Assembly: GCA_003343565.1 (NCBI GenBank)
Contig: QALA01000040.1
Span: 1-40,217, forward strand
DNA from: Verrucomicrobiota bacterium
GTDB taxonomy: Bacteria; Verrucomicrobiota; Verrucomicrobiia; Opitutales; Intestinicryptomonadaceae
Length of the DNA stretch: 40,217 nucleotides
Reading direction: 5' to 3'
Made by a program: the position numbers and the translations under genes. Below, piece by piece: positions 32,930 through 40,217 of this stretch. The notes beneath the pieces were generated by a model. That model was not told where the DNA came from, made no database searches, and saw only the letters and a program-made list of their open reading frames with translations. Each line of letters opens with the position of its first letter. The stretch's first letter is position 1.

Positions 32930-34588
32930 CTACTTCGTGGCCTCGTCGAGAATGTCGCCGAGCGAAGCCAAATCCTGATCCTTGCGAATCTTCTCGAACG
33001 CGGCTACCTCTTCCGCAAGGCGGTCGGCGTCATACTGGGCGGCCTTGATTGAAAGGCCTATGCGCCGCTCGTCGCGGTCGATTTTCACCACGCGCGCCTT
33101 CACCTCGTCGCCGACCTTGAGAACGTCCTTAATCTTGCCGACGCGCTCCTCGCTTATCTGGCTGATGTGGACAAGTCCGTCAATGTCGTTCTTGAGTTCG
33201 ACAAACGCGCCGTAATTCGTGATTTTGGAAACCTTTCCGGAGACTAGATCGCCAATCTTGAACAGCGAGTCTATTTCCTCCCACGGATCGACGGAGAGCT
33301 GTTTGATGCCCAGAGAAATGCGCTGGTTGTCGGGATCGACCAAGAGCACGATCGCGTCGACTTCGTCCCCCTTCTTGAGCATTTCCGACGGGTGGTTGAT
33401 TTTGCGCGTCCAGCTCATGTCGGAGACGTGCACCATGCCGTCGATGCCCTCTTCCAATTCGACGAACGCGCCGTAAGTGGTGAGGTTGCGCACCTTGCCG
33501 CGAACGTGCGCGCCGACCGGATAGTTGTGCACGGCCATTTCCCACGGATTCTCCTCAAGCTGGCGAAGTCCGAGGGAGATTTTCTGCTCCTCTTTGGCGA
33601 TGTTGAGAACGACAGCCTCGACCTCGTCGCCGACTTTCAAAACCTCCGAAGGCTTTGTAATGCGCTTAGTCCATGAGAACTCGGTAATGTGGACGAGGCC
33701 TTCAACGCCCTCCTCAAGCTCGACAAACGCGCCGTAATTGACGAGGTTGACAACCCTGCCCTTGACGCGCGAACCGACCGGATACTTGCGCTCGATGTTC
33801 TCCCACGGATTGGATATGGTCTGCTTCAGTCCCAGAGAGACGCGCTCGCGCTCGGAGTCCACCTCTATAATCATGACGGAGACCTCCTCGCCGACCTTCA
33901 CCATCTCGGAGGGGTGTGAAATCCTGCCCCAGCTCATGTCGGTGATATGGAGAAGCCCGTCGAGCCCGTCGAGATCGATGAACGCGCCGTAATCGGTGAT
34001 ATTCTTGACAACGCCCTTGCGAATGTCGCCGGGCTTGACCTCCGCGAGGAGCTTGCGGCGTTTTTCCACACGCTGCTCCTCTATGAGTTCGCGGCGCGAA
34101 ACCACTATGTTTTTGCGCTCCGCATTGATTTTTACAACCTTAAAGTCATAGGTCTGCCCGACGTATTGGTCGAGATTTTTCGGGGGCTGGACGTCGATTT
34201 GCGAAGCCGGGAGGAACGAATCCACGCCGATGCTCACGATGAGGCCGCCCTTCACTTTGGCCTTCACGCGTCCGGGAAGGATTGCTCCCTCCTGGCAGTT
34301 GGCCAATATCTGCTCCCAATTCTTCTTCTGCTGGGCCTTGTCGTACGAAATTACGGGATTGCCCTCGCGGTCTTCGAGCTTCTCCAGCAAGACTTCGATT
34401 TCCTGGCCTACCTGAACGTCGTTGATATCGGCAAATTCGCCGACCGGCACAACGCCCTCGCTCTTTCCGCCTATGTCAACTACGACTTCGTTCTGGCGGA
34501 TTTCAATTATCTTGCCCTTTACTATTGAGCCCTGTTTGAGGTCTGCGAAACTGCTGTTTGCCAGCAATTCCTCCATTACTTTGCTCAT
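32930..34588 (-). CDS. rpsA: 30S ribosomal protein bS1
   Basis: A 552-residue protein with six S1 RNA-binding domains at about 18-85, 103-170, 188-256, 274-341, 361-428 and 446-513. The last four carry the typical NYGAFVELEEGVEGLVHITEFSW-type cores. bS1 unwinds mRNA on the 30S subunit and is especially important where Shine-Dalgarno sites are weak or absent, as in most genes of this window. The length matches Gram-negative S1. The start ATG 34588 has AAGGA at about nine bases upstream. It stands alone here: cmk, a common neighbour in other phyla, is not present. Confidence 0.97.
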   Translation of the reverse strand: MSKVMEELLANSSFADLKQGSIVKGKIIEIRQNEVVVDIGGKSEGVVPVGEFADINDVQVGQEIEVLLEKLEDREGNPVISYDKAQQKKNWEQILANCQEGAILPGRVKAKVKGGLIVSIGVDSFLPASQIDVQPPKNLDQYVGQTYDFKVVKINAERKNIVVSRRELIEEQRVEKRRKLLAEVKPGDIRKGVVKNITDYGAFIDLDGLDGLLHITDMSWGRISHPSEMVKVGEEVSVMIIEVDSERERVSLGLKQTISNPWENIERKYPVGSRVKGRVVNLVNYGAFVELEEGVEGLVHITEFSWTKRITKPSEVLKVGDEVEAVVLNIAKEEQKISLGLRQLEENPWEMAVHNYPVGAHVRGKVRNLTTYGAFVELEEGIDGMVHVSDMSWTRKINHPSEMLKKGDEVDAIVLLVDPDNQRISLGIKQLSVDPWEEIDSLFKIGDLVSGKVSKITNYGAFVELKNDIDGLVHISQISEERVGKIKDVLKVGDEVKARVVKIDRDERRIGLSIKAAQYDADRLAEEVAAFEKIRKDQDLASLGDILDEATK

Positions 34589-35517
34589 TATTTTCCTTGT
34601 GTCGCCCCCCGTTTTTTTAGTTTTTTAGGGAGACGGGTTGATTGTTATTGTCCGATGCGCCGACTGCCGCCCGTGCGGCTTTAGCCATTGCGCGTAAAGA
34701 TAACGACCCTACCCGACGTCCGGCGCATTGCAACATCTTTTTTCAAAAAAATTTCGGAATCGGCGGACGAGAGAGAGGCAGAACTGTCGGTTAACATCGT
34801 TAGCCGAAACGGCGGAGCCTGCGGTTCAAAGGAGCCCCCCACACACAGCGCGCGAATTACTGCGCAGATTCGCAAAGCGGCGCGAATCCGCGGCGGCGAA
34901 CTCGGCCGATTGGGCAAAAATAACAAAAACAACGCCCTCAAGGCGCGGATTTCCCCCTTGCCGAAACGCGCTTCTGCGGAATTTTCCCTGCCCCCACGTC
35001 GGCGGGCCATAACGGTAAGCCGCCCCCGACGCCTTTCTAAAACGGAACTCTTCGGGACACTCCGAATTTCTAGCAACAGCAAGCCGCCCCCCCCCGAACC
35101 TCTCCGACGCCCTTCCGAAAGGTTCCGCCTAAAGTTTCCAAACCAAAAACTTTCCGCATCGGCCCCGAAAAGGCGAAAACTGCTTGATGTGCGACCCAAA
35201 TGCGGCCAAGTGCGGAAAATAGCGCCAACTGCAAACAAAGGGCGAAGCCGCCGCGAATATTGCGCCGCCCGTCCCCGTAAACTTTTGGGCAAACGCGAAC
35301 GAAAAATGGCGCAAGATTTCAAAAATTCGCAAATGTCCGGCGGGCGAATGCGCGGCAAGCGGTTCTTTGCGGCCGGCCCAAATATCTTTAAAAATCCTTT
35401 TAAGTATTCCCGCGCGCACGCGGCCAAAGGGCAGTCCCGCACTCAAAAAAGCGAAAATTTACTTGCAAGACGGCGGAATAAACTATTACCTAAACTCTTT
35501 TAAAAAAAGGGAATCTT
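34589..35517. other. Spacer between divergent rpsA and yajC
   Basis: 930 bp. A short GC-rich hairpin (gccgc/gcggc on the minus strand) lies about 85 bp upstream of rpsA and could belong to its leader. Long open frames cross the region on both strands but are Arg/Lys/Pro-rich and lack domains, so I call none. A weak TTGCAA/TATTAC pair at about 35464-35490 could be the yajC promoter. Confidence 0.45.
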
Positions 35518-35865
35518 ATGGAAAGCTTAGCGATACTTGCCCAAGCCGCGCCCGCCGCGGAAGGCGCTCCCCAGGGGGGCGGATTCAACATGCTGTTATT
35601 TCTGGTACTGATGTTTGCGGCCATGTACTTTCTCATGATTGCGCCGCAACGCAAGCGCCAAAAGGCGCACCAGAAAATGATTTCGGAGCTTCAGACGGGC
35701 GACAAAGTCCTGACCATCGGCGGCATGATAGGAGTCATAACCAACGTCGACAACGACGCCAAGACCTTCACGGTAAAGGTCTCGGAGAACACAAAAATCG
35801 AGTTCGTCAAGTCCGCCATTCAGGAAAAGTTAACCGACAAAAATTCGGAGGCTTCCGCAAAATAG
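35518..35865 (+). CDS. yajC: Preprotein translocase subunit YajC
   Basis: A 115-residue YajC, a small inner-membrane accessory of the SecDF-YajC complex that assists Sec-dependent export. One transmembrane helix (about 25-43) is followed by the family signature IAPQRKRQKAHQKM and the LQTGDKVLTIGGMIGVITNV motif of the cytoplasmic domain. The N-terminal 20 residues are Ala/Pro/Gly-rich as in other YajC proteins. The start ATG 35518 has aaaggg about 6 bases upstream. It is followed by secDF after 93 bp, the usual order. Confidence 0.95.
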   Translation: MESLAILAQAAPAAEGAPQGGGFNMLLFLVLMFAAMYFLMIAPQRKRQKAHQKMISELQTGDKVLTIGGMIGVITNVDNDAKTFTVKVSENTKIEFVKSAIQEKLTDKNSEASAK

Positions 35866-35897
35866 CCCCTGCGGGGAGAGCTTCCCCCGCGGCTTCC

Positions 35898-35935
35898 GCG
35901 CTCCGCCTTTTCCGGAGCGCGCGGGCGTTTTCATT
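35898..35935 (+). terminator. Hairpin between yajC and secDF
   Basis: gcgctccg (35898-35905) pairs with cggagcgc (35913-35920) over a 7-nt loop. A short T-rich stretch follows only after gcgggcg, so it is an imperfect terminator. It could partly uncouple yajC from secDF. Confidence 0.45.
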
Positions 35936-35958
35936 TTTAATAAATAAATACACGCATC

Positions 35959-38565
35959 ATGTCCGCAGACAACATAAACAAAAGCATATTCTGGAAGTTT
36001 GTGATTACCGGTTTGGTAATCTTGTGGGCGGTGTCCTCCATGGTACCGTTCGACGACACTCCGTTTGAAGACTTCATAAAGACGCGCGCGACCGCGCACA
36101 CGCAGGAATTTGCCGAACTGCTCGCAAAGGCCGGCGAGCGCGTCCAAAAGGGCGCGACAAAAGCCAATCCGGACAAGTCCCCGACGCTGTATATCGCCCT
36201 GCGCGACTATTCCGACGCCAACAACATAGACCTGTCCAAATTCTTTCCCGAAATAAACGTCAGGGACATAAAGGTTCTAAAGAAGCGCAACGACGTTCTT
36301 TTGAAGGAGCTCTACCGCCAGAGCAAGGGCGCGATAAAGAAGGGGCTCGACCTGCAAGGCGGAGTCTCGTTCACGCTCGAAGTTGACGACAAGGAAAAGC
36401 TCAACTCCGACGAGCAAATGCGCAAGGGCCAGCTTGAGGACGTGCTGACGGTGATGAACAAGCGCGTAAACGGGCTCGGCGTCACGGAGCCGACCATACG
36501 AATAATGGGCAACAGCGCGATAGAGGTCCAGATGCCCGGCGTGTCGCTCAAGGACAACCCGGAGGCCATAGAGGAGCTCTCGCGGCCGGCGAAGCTTGAG
36601 TTCAAGCTCGTGCACCGGTTTGAGACGCCGTCGTCGGCCAAGCCTCCGGCGAGGGAGATACCGGTCGGATACGAAGTCAAGGTCATGGAGGAGGAGCGCA
36701 ACGGAAAGCTCATCGAAAAGCCCTTCTACGTCAAGAAGCGCCCCGAAGCCACCGGGGAGATAGTGGCGAGGGCGAGCGCCGGAATGGAGGACGCCAACAG
36801 ATTCAGGGTCGACATGGAATTTACCTCCGAGGGCTCCAAAACGTTTGAAAGGATAACGCGCAGCATACTTGAGGAGGACCAAAAGACGGGAGTCAAACAG
36901 CCGCTGGCGATAGTGCTCGACGGCCGCCTCCTGAGCGCGCCGAACATTCAGAGCGTGATTTCGTCGCGCGGCCAGATAACGGGCAGCTTCAGCCGCCGCG
37001 AGGCCATAGAGCTGGCCAACGCGCTGAACAATCCCCTGGCCTTCGGATTGAAGCGCACGTCATTGAGCGAAGTCGGCCCGTCTCTTGCCGAGGACGCCAA
37101 AGACAAGTCCTACACGGCGGCGGCCATAGGCACGGCGGCGGTGGTAGTGTTCATGATTTTGATTTACACGTGGTTCGGCATAATCGCGCTGATTTCGGTT
37201 CTGGCCAACATAGTCATACTGATCGGGGTGCTGGCCAGCTTCAACGCAACAATCACCCTGCCCGGCATAGCCGCGCTGATTCTTACGATAGGCATGGCGG
37301 TGGACTCGAATATTCTGGTGTTTGAGCGAATGCGCGAGGAGTTAAGGCACGGCAAAACCTTGTGGACATCGCTTGGGCTCGGATACGAAAAGGCGTTCTC
37401 TACAATCGTGGACGCGAACATAACCACGCTGCTTTCGGCGATAATCCTCTACATATTCGGCACGGGGCCGGTAAAGGGGTTCGGCGTCACGCTTGCGGTC
37501 GGCATATTCACAACGCTTTTCTGCGCGCTCGTATTCAGCCGCGCGATGCTGGAGTTCGCGGTGAAATTCGGCTGGGTCAAGAAGGCGCTGACGTTCTCGC
37601 TAATCAGGGAAAACACGGCAATCAACTTTTTCAAATACGCAAGGCCGTCGTTTGCCATATCGTGGCTGATAGTGCTAATCGGCGTGGGCGTGATAGCCAT
37701 GCGCGGAGATAAGACGCTGAGCATAGACTTTACCGGTGGGGACGTCGTCACGGTGGCGTTCGATCCGGCAAAGAAAATTCCGATAGGCGAAATCACGGCG
37801 CTGAGCGAATCCACGTCCGACACGGGATTGGGGGAAATCCAGGCGGCCTACAAGACGGATCTTTCGAGCAAGGCCGAAAACCTCGTCCTTCAAGTCGAAA
37901 GCGAAAAGGGACAGCGCGTATTCGACAAGTTGGCCAAGCAGTTCCCCGACGCAAAATTGCACATGATAGCCCAGCAAAGCGTGGGAGCGGCGGTGAGCAA
38001 AAGCATAACCATAGACGCGTTCAAGGCGCTGGGATTGTCGCTGTTGGTCATACTTCTCTATGTGGCCGTGAGGTTTGAGTTCAGCTACGGCATCGGCGCG
38101 ATAGTCGCGACGGTGCACGACGTGGTGCTTACCGTCGGCCTGTACGTGATTCTCGGACTGTGGGGCGTCGGAAGCGGCCAGTTTTCGGCGGCGATGATTG
38201 CGGCGGTGCTCATGGTCATGGGCTATTCGATAAACGACAAGATAGTCGTATTCGACCGAATACGCGAGGAGTTGACGCTCAAGCCGACCATGACGCTGAG
38301 GGACATAATCAACTACGCAATCAACCGCACGCTCTCCAGAACGCTGCTGACTTCGCTTTCGACATTCCTGGCGGCCCTCGCGCTCTTCATATTCGGAACG
38401 GGAATAATAGTGGACTTCTCGCTGGTGTTCATGCTGGGCATCGTTGCGGGAACGTTCTCGTCGATATTCATCGCAAGCCCCGTGTTCTACTGGTGGAACA
38501 AGGGAAGCCGCGCGAAGGTTGCGAAAGAGTCGGACAAGCAGGTTGTCCACGAGTGGGAAAAGTAA
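35959..38565 (+). CDS. secDF: Fused protein-export membrane protein SecDF
   Basis: An 868-residue fusion of SecD and SecF, proton-motive-force-driven accessory proteins of the Sec translocon. An N-terminal transmembrane helix (about 10-28) and a large periplasmic domain (P1, with GLDLQGGVSFTLEV and VNGLGVTEPTIRI) precede the SecD membrane bundle (about 375-545, with AIGTAAVVVFMILIYTW and GMAVDSNILVFERMREEL). The SecF half starts near 560, with FTGGDVV, and ends with the GYSINDKIVVFDRIREEL motif and a last helix group (about 680-845). A conserved Asp lies in each FER/FDR motif region, as in RND-type transporters. Fusion is seen in Verrucomicrobiota, Bacteroidetes and some Bacilli. There is no Shine-Dalgarno site. 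Confidence 0.97.
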   Translation: MSADNINKSIFWKFVITGLVILWAVSSMVPFDDTPFEDFIKTRATAHTQEFAELLAKAGERVQKGATKANPDKSPTLYIALRDYSDANNIDLSKFFPEINVRDIKVLKKRNDVLLKELYRQSKGAIKKGLDLQGGVSFTLEVDDKEKLNSDEQMRKGQLEDVLTVMNKRVNGLGVTEPTIRIMGNSAIEVQMPGVSLKDNPEAIEELSRPAKLEFKLVHRFETPSSAKPPAREIPVGYEVKVMEEERNGKLIEKPFYVKKRPEATGEIVARASAGMEDANRFRVDMEFTSEGSKTFERITRSILEEDQKTGVKQPLAIVLDGRLLSAPNIQSVISSRGQITGSFSRREAIELANALNNPLAFGLKRTSLSEVGPSLAEDAKDKSYTAAAIGTAAVVVFMILIYTWFGIIALISVLANIVILIGVLASFNATITLPGIAALILTIGMAVDSNILVFERMREELRHGKTLWTSLGLGYEKAFSTIVDANITTLLSAIILYIFGTGPVKGFGVTLAVGIFTTLFCALVFSRAMLEFAVKFGWVKKALTFSLIRENTAINFFKYARPSFAISWLIVLIGVGVIAMRGDKTLSIDFTGGDVVTVAFDPAKKIPIGEITALSESTSDTGLGEIQAAYKTDLSSKAENLVLQVESEKGQRVFDKLAKQFPDAKLHMIAQQSVGAAVSKSITIDAFKALGLSLLVILLYVAVRFEFSYGIGAIVATVHDVVLTVGLYVILGLWGVGSGQFSAAMIAAVLMVMGYSINDKIVVFDRIREELTLKPTMTLRDIINYAINRTLSRTLLTSLSTFLAALALFIFGTGIIVDFSLVFMLGIVAGTFSSIFIASPVFYWWNKGSRAKVAKESDKQVVHEWEK

Positions 38566-38594
38566 TCCGGCGCGGGCAAAAAAGGCTAAAAATG

Positions 38595-38625
38595 AGGCGG
38601 GCGCGTTCGGAGTCCGCCTTTTTTT
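38595..38625 (+). terminator. Rho-independent terminator of secDF
   Basis: aggcgg (38595-38600) pairs with ccgcct (38614-38619) over a 13-nt loop, followed by T6, 30 nt after the stop. Confidence 0.8.
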
Positions 38626-38709
38626 GCGCAGCTTTAGATACTTGAACAGCCGCAAATACCCGCGCACTAAGATTCAATGCCAGGCATTTTTTTGCGCAGT
38701 TTCAGCCGC

Positions 38710-38736
38710 CTTTGCGCCCTTTACGCCCTTTGCGCC
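38710..38736. repeat. 9-bp tandem repeat, three units
   Basis: ctttgcgcc, ctttacgcc, ctttgcgcc in direct succession. Confidence 0.7.
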
Positions 38737-39140
38737 GCACCGCCGCTTTTTTGTGGCCGCTAAGTTTATGGCGCGCAATCAGAGAAATCCGGCCTTAAGG
38801 CGCGAAAAGCAATCAGCGCACATGCGCGGAAACTATCCGGTTCCGACAGCCGGCCGAGCCCGATTGAAAGCGTGAAAGCGCGCGCCGAAGATGACACCGG
38901 CAAAAGATGACGCTATTCGGAAATGCCTCTTGCGCGGAATCGAAAAAAGGAGGCGCGAAAGCCCGTTTTTTCAAAAGAAACCGCCGCGACACTCCGGGCT
39001 CGGCCGAAAACCGCCGGAGGATTCCGGCGCCTTCCAAATCCGCCTTTGCATTTGCAAAATCGAATTTCCCGAAAGGCTGCCGCCGACTATTCCGGCGGGA
39101 AAATAAAAAACGTCTGGCTAATCCGGACAAAAAAATTATA

Positions 39141-40217
39141 ATGGCGCGCAATATGAAATGGGAATATGCGCAGTACGACAAAAAATTGGCCGCCGATTTG
39201 GGGGCGTACCTCGGCGTCAGCCCCATACTGGGCGCATTGATTCTCCAGCGCGGCTACACCGATCCGCTCAAGGCGAAAATGTTTCTGCGCCCAAAGCTCC
39301 TCGATCTGGACGACCCTTTCCGCCTGAAAAACCTCAAGCGCGCGGTCTTGAGGGTGGCGGAGGCGATTGAAAAGCGGCAAAACATACTTGTGTTCGGCGA
39401 CTACGACGTGGACGGCATAACCAGCACCACGCTGTTGGTTTGCGTGCTGCGGCACTTCGGAATCAATCCGGCCTACTTTGTGCCGCGCAGAATGGAGGAG
39501 GGATACGGCCTGAGCGCCGCAGCGATAGGCAGGGCGATGGCGAACGGAACGCCGGATTTGTTCATCGCGCTGGACTGCGGAACAAACGCCGCCGAATCCA
39601 TAAAATACATCAGGGATAAAGGAGTCGATTTGATTGTCGTCGACCACCACCAGGCCAAGGGCAATCCCGGAGACGACTACATTCTTTTGAATCCCCATGT
39701 CCACGACGTCGAGGGCGCGCCGTGGCACCAGATGTGCACGGTGGGGCTGGTGTTCAAGCTCGCCCACGGGCTTGTGAAGGAAATGCGCCTGCGCAACGAC
39801 CGCCGCTCGTGGGAAATCAATCTGAAGGACTACCTCGACCTCGTCGCGATGGGCACGGTTGCCGACTTGGTGCCGCTGCTCGACGAAAACAGGATAGTCG
39901 CCCGCTACGGAATCAAGAGGCTGAAATCCTCCCACAGAATGGGCATACAGGCGCTGATACGCGCAAGCGGCATAGCTGACGGGGAGGACATCACCCCGAT
40001 AGACATCTCGTTCAAGCTCGGCCCGCGAATCAACGCCAGCGGCCGCCTTGCCGACGCCTCCCTCCCGCTTGAAATGCTCCTCGGCGACGACTTCACGGTA
40101 TGCTACCGCGCCGCGTGCGAACTCAACGAAATAAACAAGGAGCGCCAGGAGATAGAGCGGGGAGTCCTCGACGAGGCGATGGCGCAAATCTCGCGCCACG
40201 GGCTGGGCAAAGACCAC
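39141..40217 (+). CDS. recJ: Single-stranded-DNA-specific exonuclease RecJ (5' part)
   Basis: 359 codons of RecJ run off the right edge. It degrades 5' single-stranded DNA in recombination and mismatch/base-excision repair. The DHH phosphoesterase core is visible: VFGDYDVDGITSTTLL (motif I, residues about 84-99), LFIALDCGTNA, IVVDHHQAKGN (the DHH motif) and the later LVAMGTVADLVPLLDENR block. FKLGPRINASGRLADAS starts the DHHA1 part. ATG 39141 is the first possible start and ATG 39153 (MKWEYA) is the alternative. Neither has a Shine-Dalgarno. The full family length is about 560-580 residues, so roughly 200 are missing because of the window edge, not truncation. Confidence 0.95.
   Translation, partial: MARNMKWEYAQYDKKLAADLGAYLGVSPILGALILQRGYTDPLKAKMFLRPKLLDLDDPFRLKNLKRAVLRVAEAIEKRQNILVFGDYDVDGITSTTLLVCVLRHFGINPAYFVPRRMEEGYGLSAAAIGRAMANGTPDLFIALDCGTNAAESIKYIRDKGVDLIVVDHHQAKGNPGDDYILLNPHVHDVEGAPWHQMCTVGLVFKLAHGLVKEMRLRNDRRSWEINLKDYLDLVAMGTVADLVPLLDENRIVARYGIKRLKSSHRMGIQALIRASGIADGEDITPIDISFKLGPRINASGRLADASLPLEMLLGDDFTVCYRAACELNEINKERQEIERGVLDEAMAQISRHGLGKDH

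Larger units (their letters stand above)
38566..39140. other. Spacer between secDF and recJ
   Basis: About 575 bp. Contains the secDF terminator and a 9-bp triple repeat at 38710-38736. No credible gene was found. The last 30 bases before recJ are A/T-rich and lack a Shine-Dalgarno. Confidence 0.5.

Noticed and set aside
34688..35503. 271-codon plus-strand open frame and a 253-codon minus-strand frame in the rpsA-yajC spacer
   Set aside because: Both are very Arg/Lys/Ser/Pro-rich with no conserved motif, and they overlap each other on opposite strands. The first 40 residues of the plus frame look slightly less biased, but not enough to call a gene.
37675..38667. 330-codon open frame on the minus strand
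   Set aside because: It is antisense to the SecF half of secDF, with a charge-rich translation without domains.
39087..40217. 376-codon open frame on the minus strand
   Set aside because: It is antisense to recJ, whose DHH motifs are unmistakable on the plus strand. The minus translation has no domain and is His/Val/Arg-rich, as expected of a shadow frame.

Overview
The window reads as chromosome from a Gram-negative bacterium, most likely a member of the Verrucomicrobiota (Opitutae-like). This placement is inferred, not proven. It rests on an outer-membrane gene set (KDO synthesis, FadL-type and other beta-barrel proteins, a lipoprotein), a pyrG-kdsA pair, a fused SecDF, a PPGK-type ROK glucokinase and a general scarcity of Shine-Dalgarno sites. 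There is no rRNA operon, no complete insertion sequence, no prophage and no CRISPR array. The genes I call cover only about 71% of the window. The rest is long, GC-rich, gene-free spacer.

Layout. 1-1650: the 3' end of an unidentified gene, copied in a 237-bp tandem duplication together with its terminator, then a 1.2-kb spacer and a small AT-rich ribbon-helix-helix (RHH) regulator with operator-like repeats. 1831-6000: a DRE-TIM aldolase-like enzyme, a spacer with a 145-bp direct repeat, a secreted acetylxylan-esterase-like hydrolase (-) and a flavodoxin-fold oxidoreductase. 6518-6734: tRNA-Val(CAC) and tRNA-Ser(GCT), both on the minus strand. 6864-9264: metallophosphoesterase, YqaA/DedA-type membrane protein and polyphosphate-glucokinase-like ROK kinase. 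9641-12615: rpsU (bS21) with a perfect Shine-Dalgarno, then pyrG overlapping kdsA. 13516-16852 (-): RmlD-like reductase, a serine-hydrolase-fold lipoprotein lacking its catalytic residues, and a periplasmic-binding-like protein. 16936-19353: hisC and a CNNM/CorC-type CBS protein. 19957-21990 (-): plsC, fabZ-like dehydratase and a second flavodoxin-fold oxidoreductase. 22058-24189 (-): cysK and crcB. 24314-31784: FadL-family porin, ptsH, an outer-membrane barrel (-), a membrane-anchored TPR-like protein and a putative Na+/H+ antiporter. 32930-40217: rpsA (-), yajC, secDF and the 5' part of recJ, which runs off the end.

Most genes are household functions: translation (rpsU, rpsA, two tRNAs), protein export (yajC-secDF), envelope building (kdsA, plsC, fabZ-like, RmlD-like), nucleotide and amino-acid synthesis (pyrG, hisC, cysK) and repair (recJ). 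I do not see an obvious new defence or mobile system. The parts most worth a second look are the exceptionally strong rpsU ribosome-binding site among genes that nearly all lack one, the RHH regulator with its AATACTA boxes, the catalytically stripped lipoprotein operon, a degenerate dispersed repeat pair shared by two distant spacers, and many short tandem repeats (9 to 22 bp units) confined to spacers.
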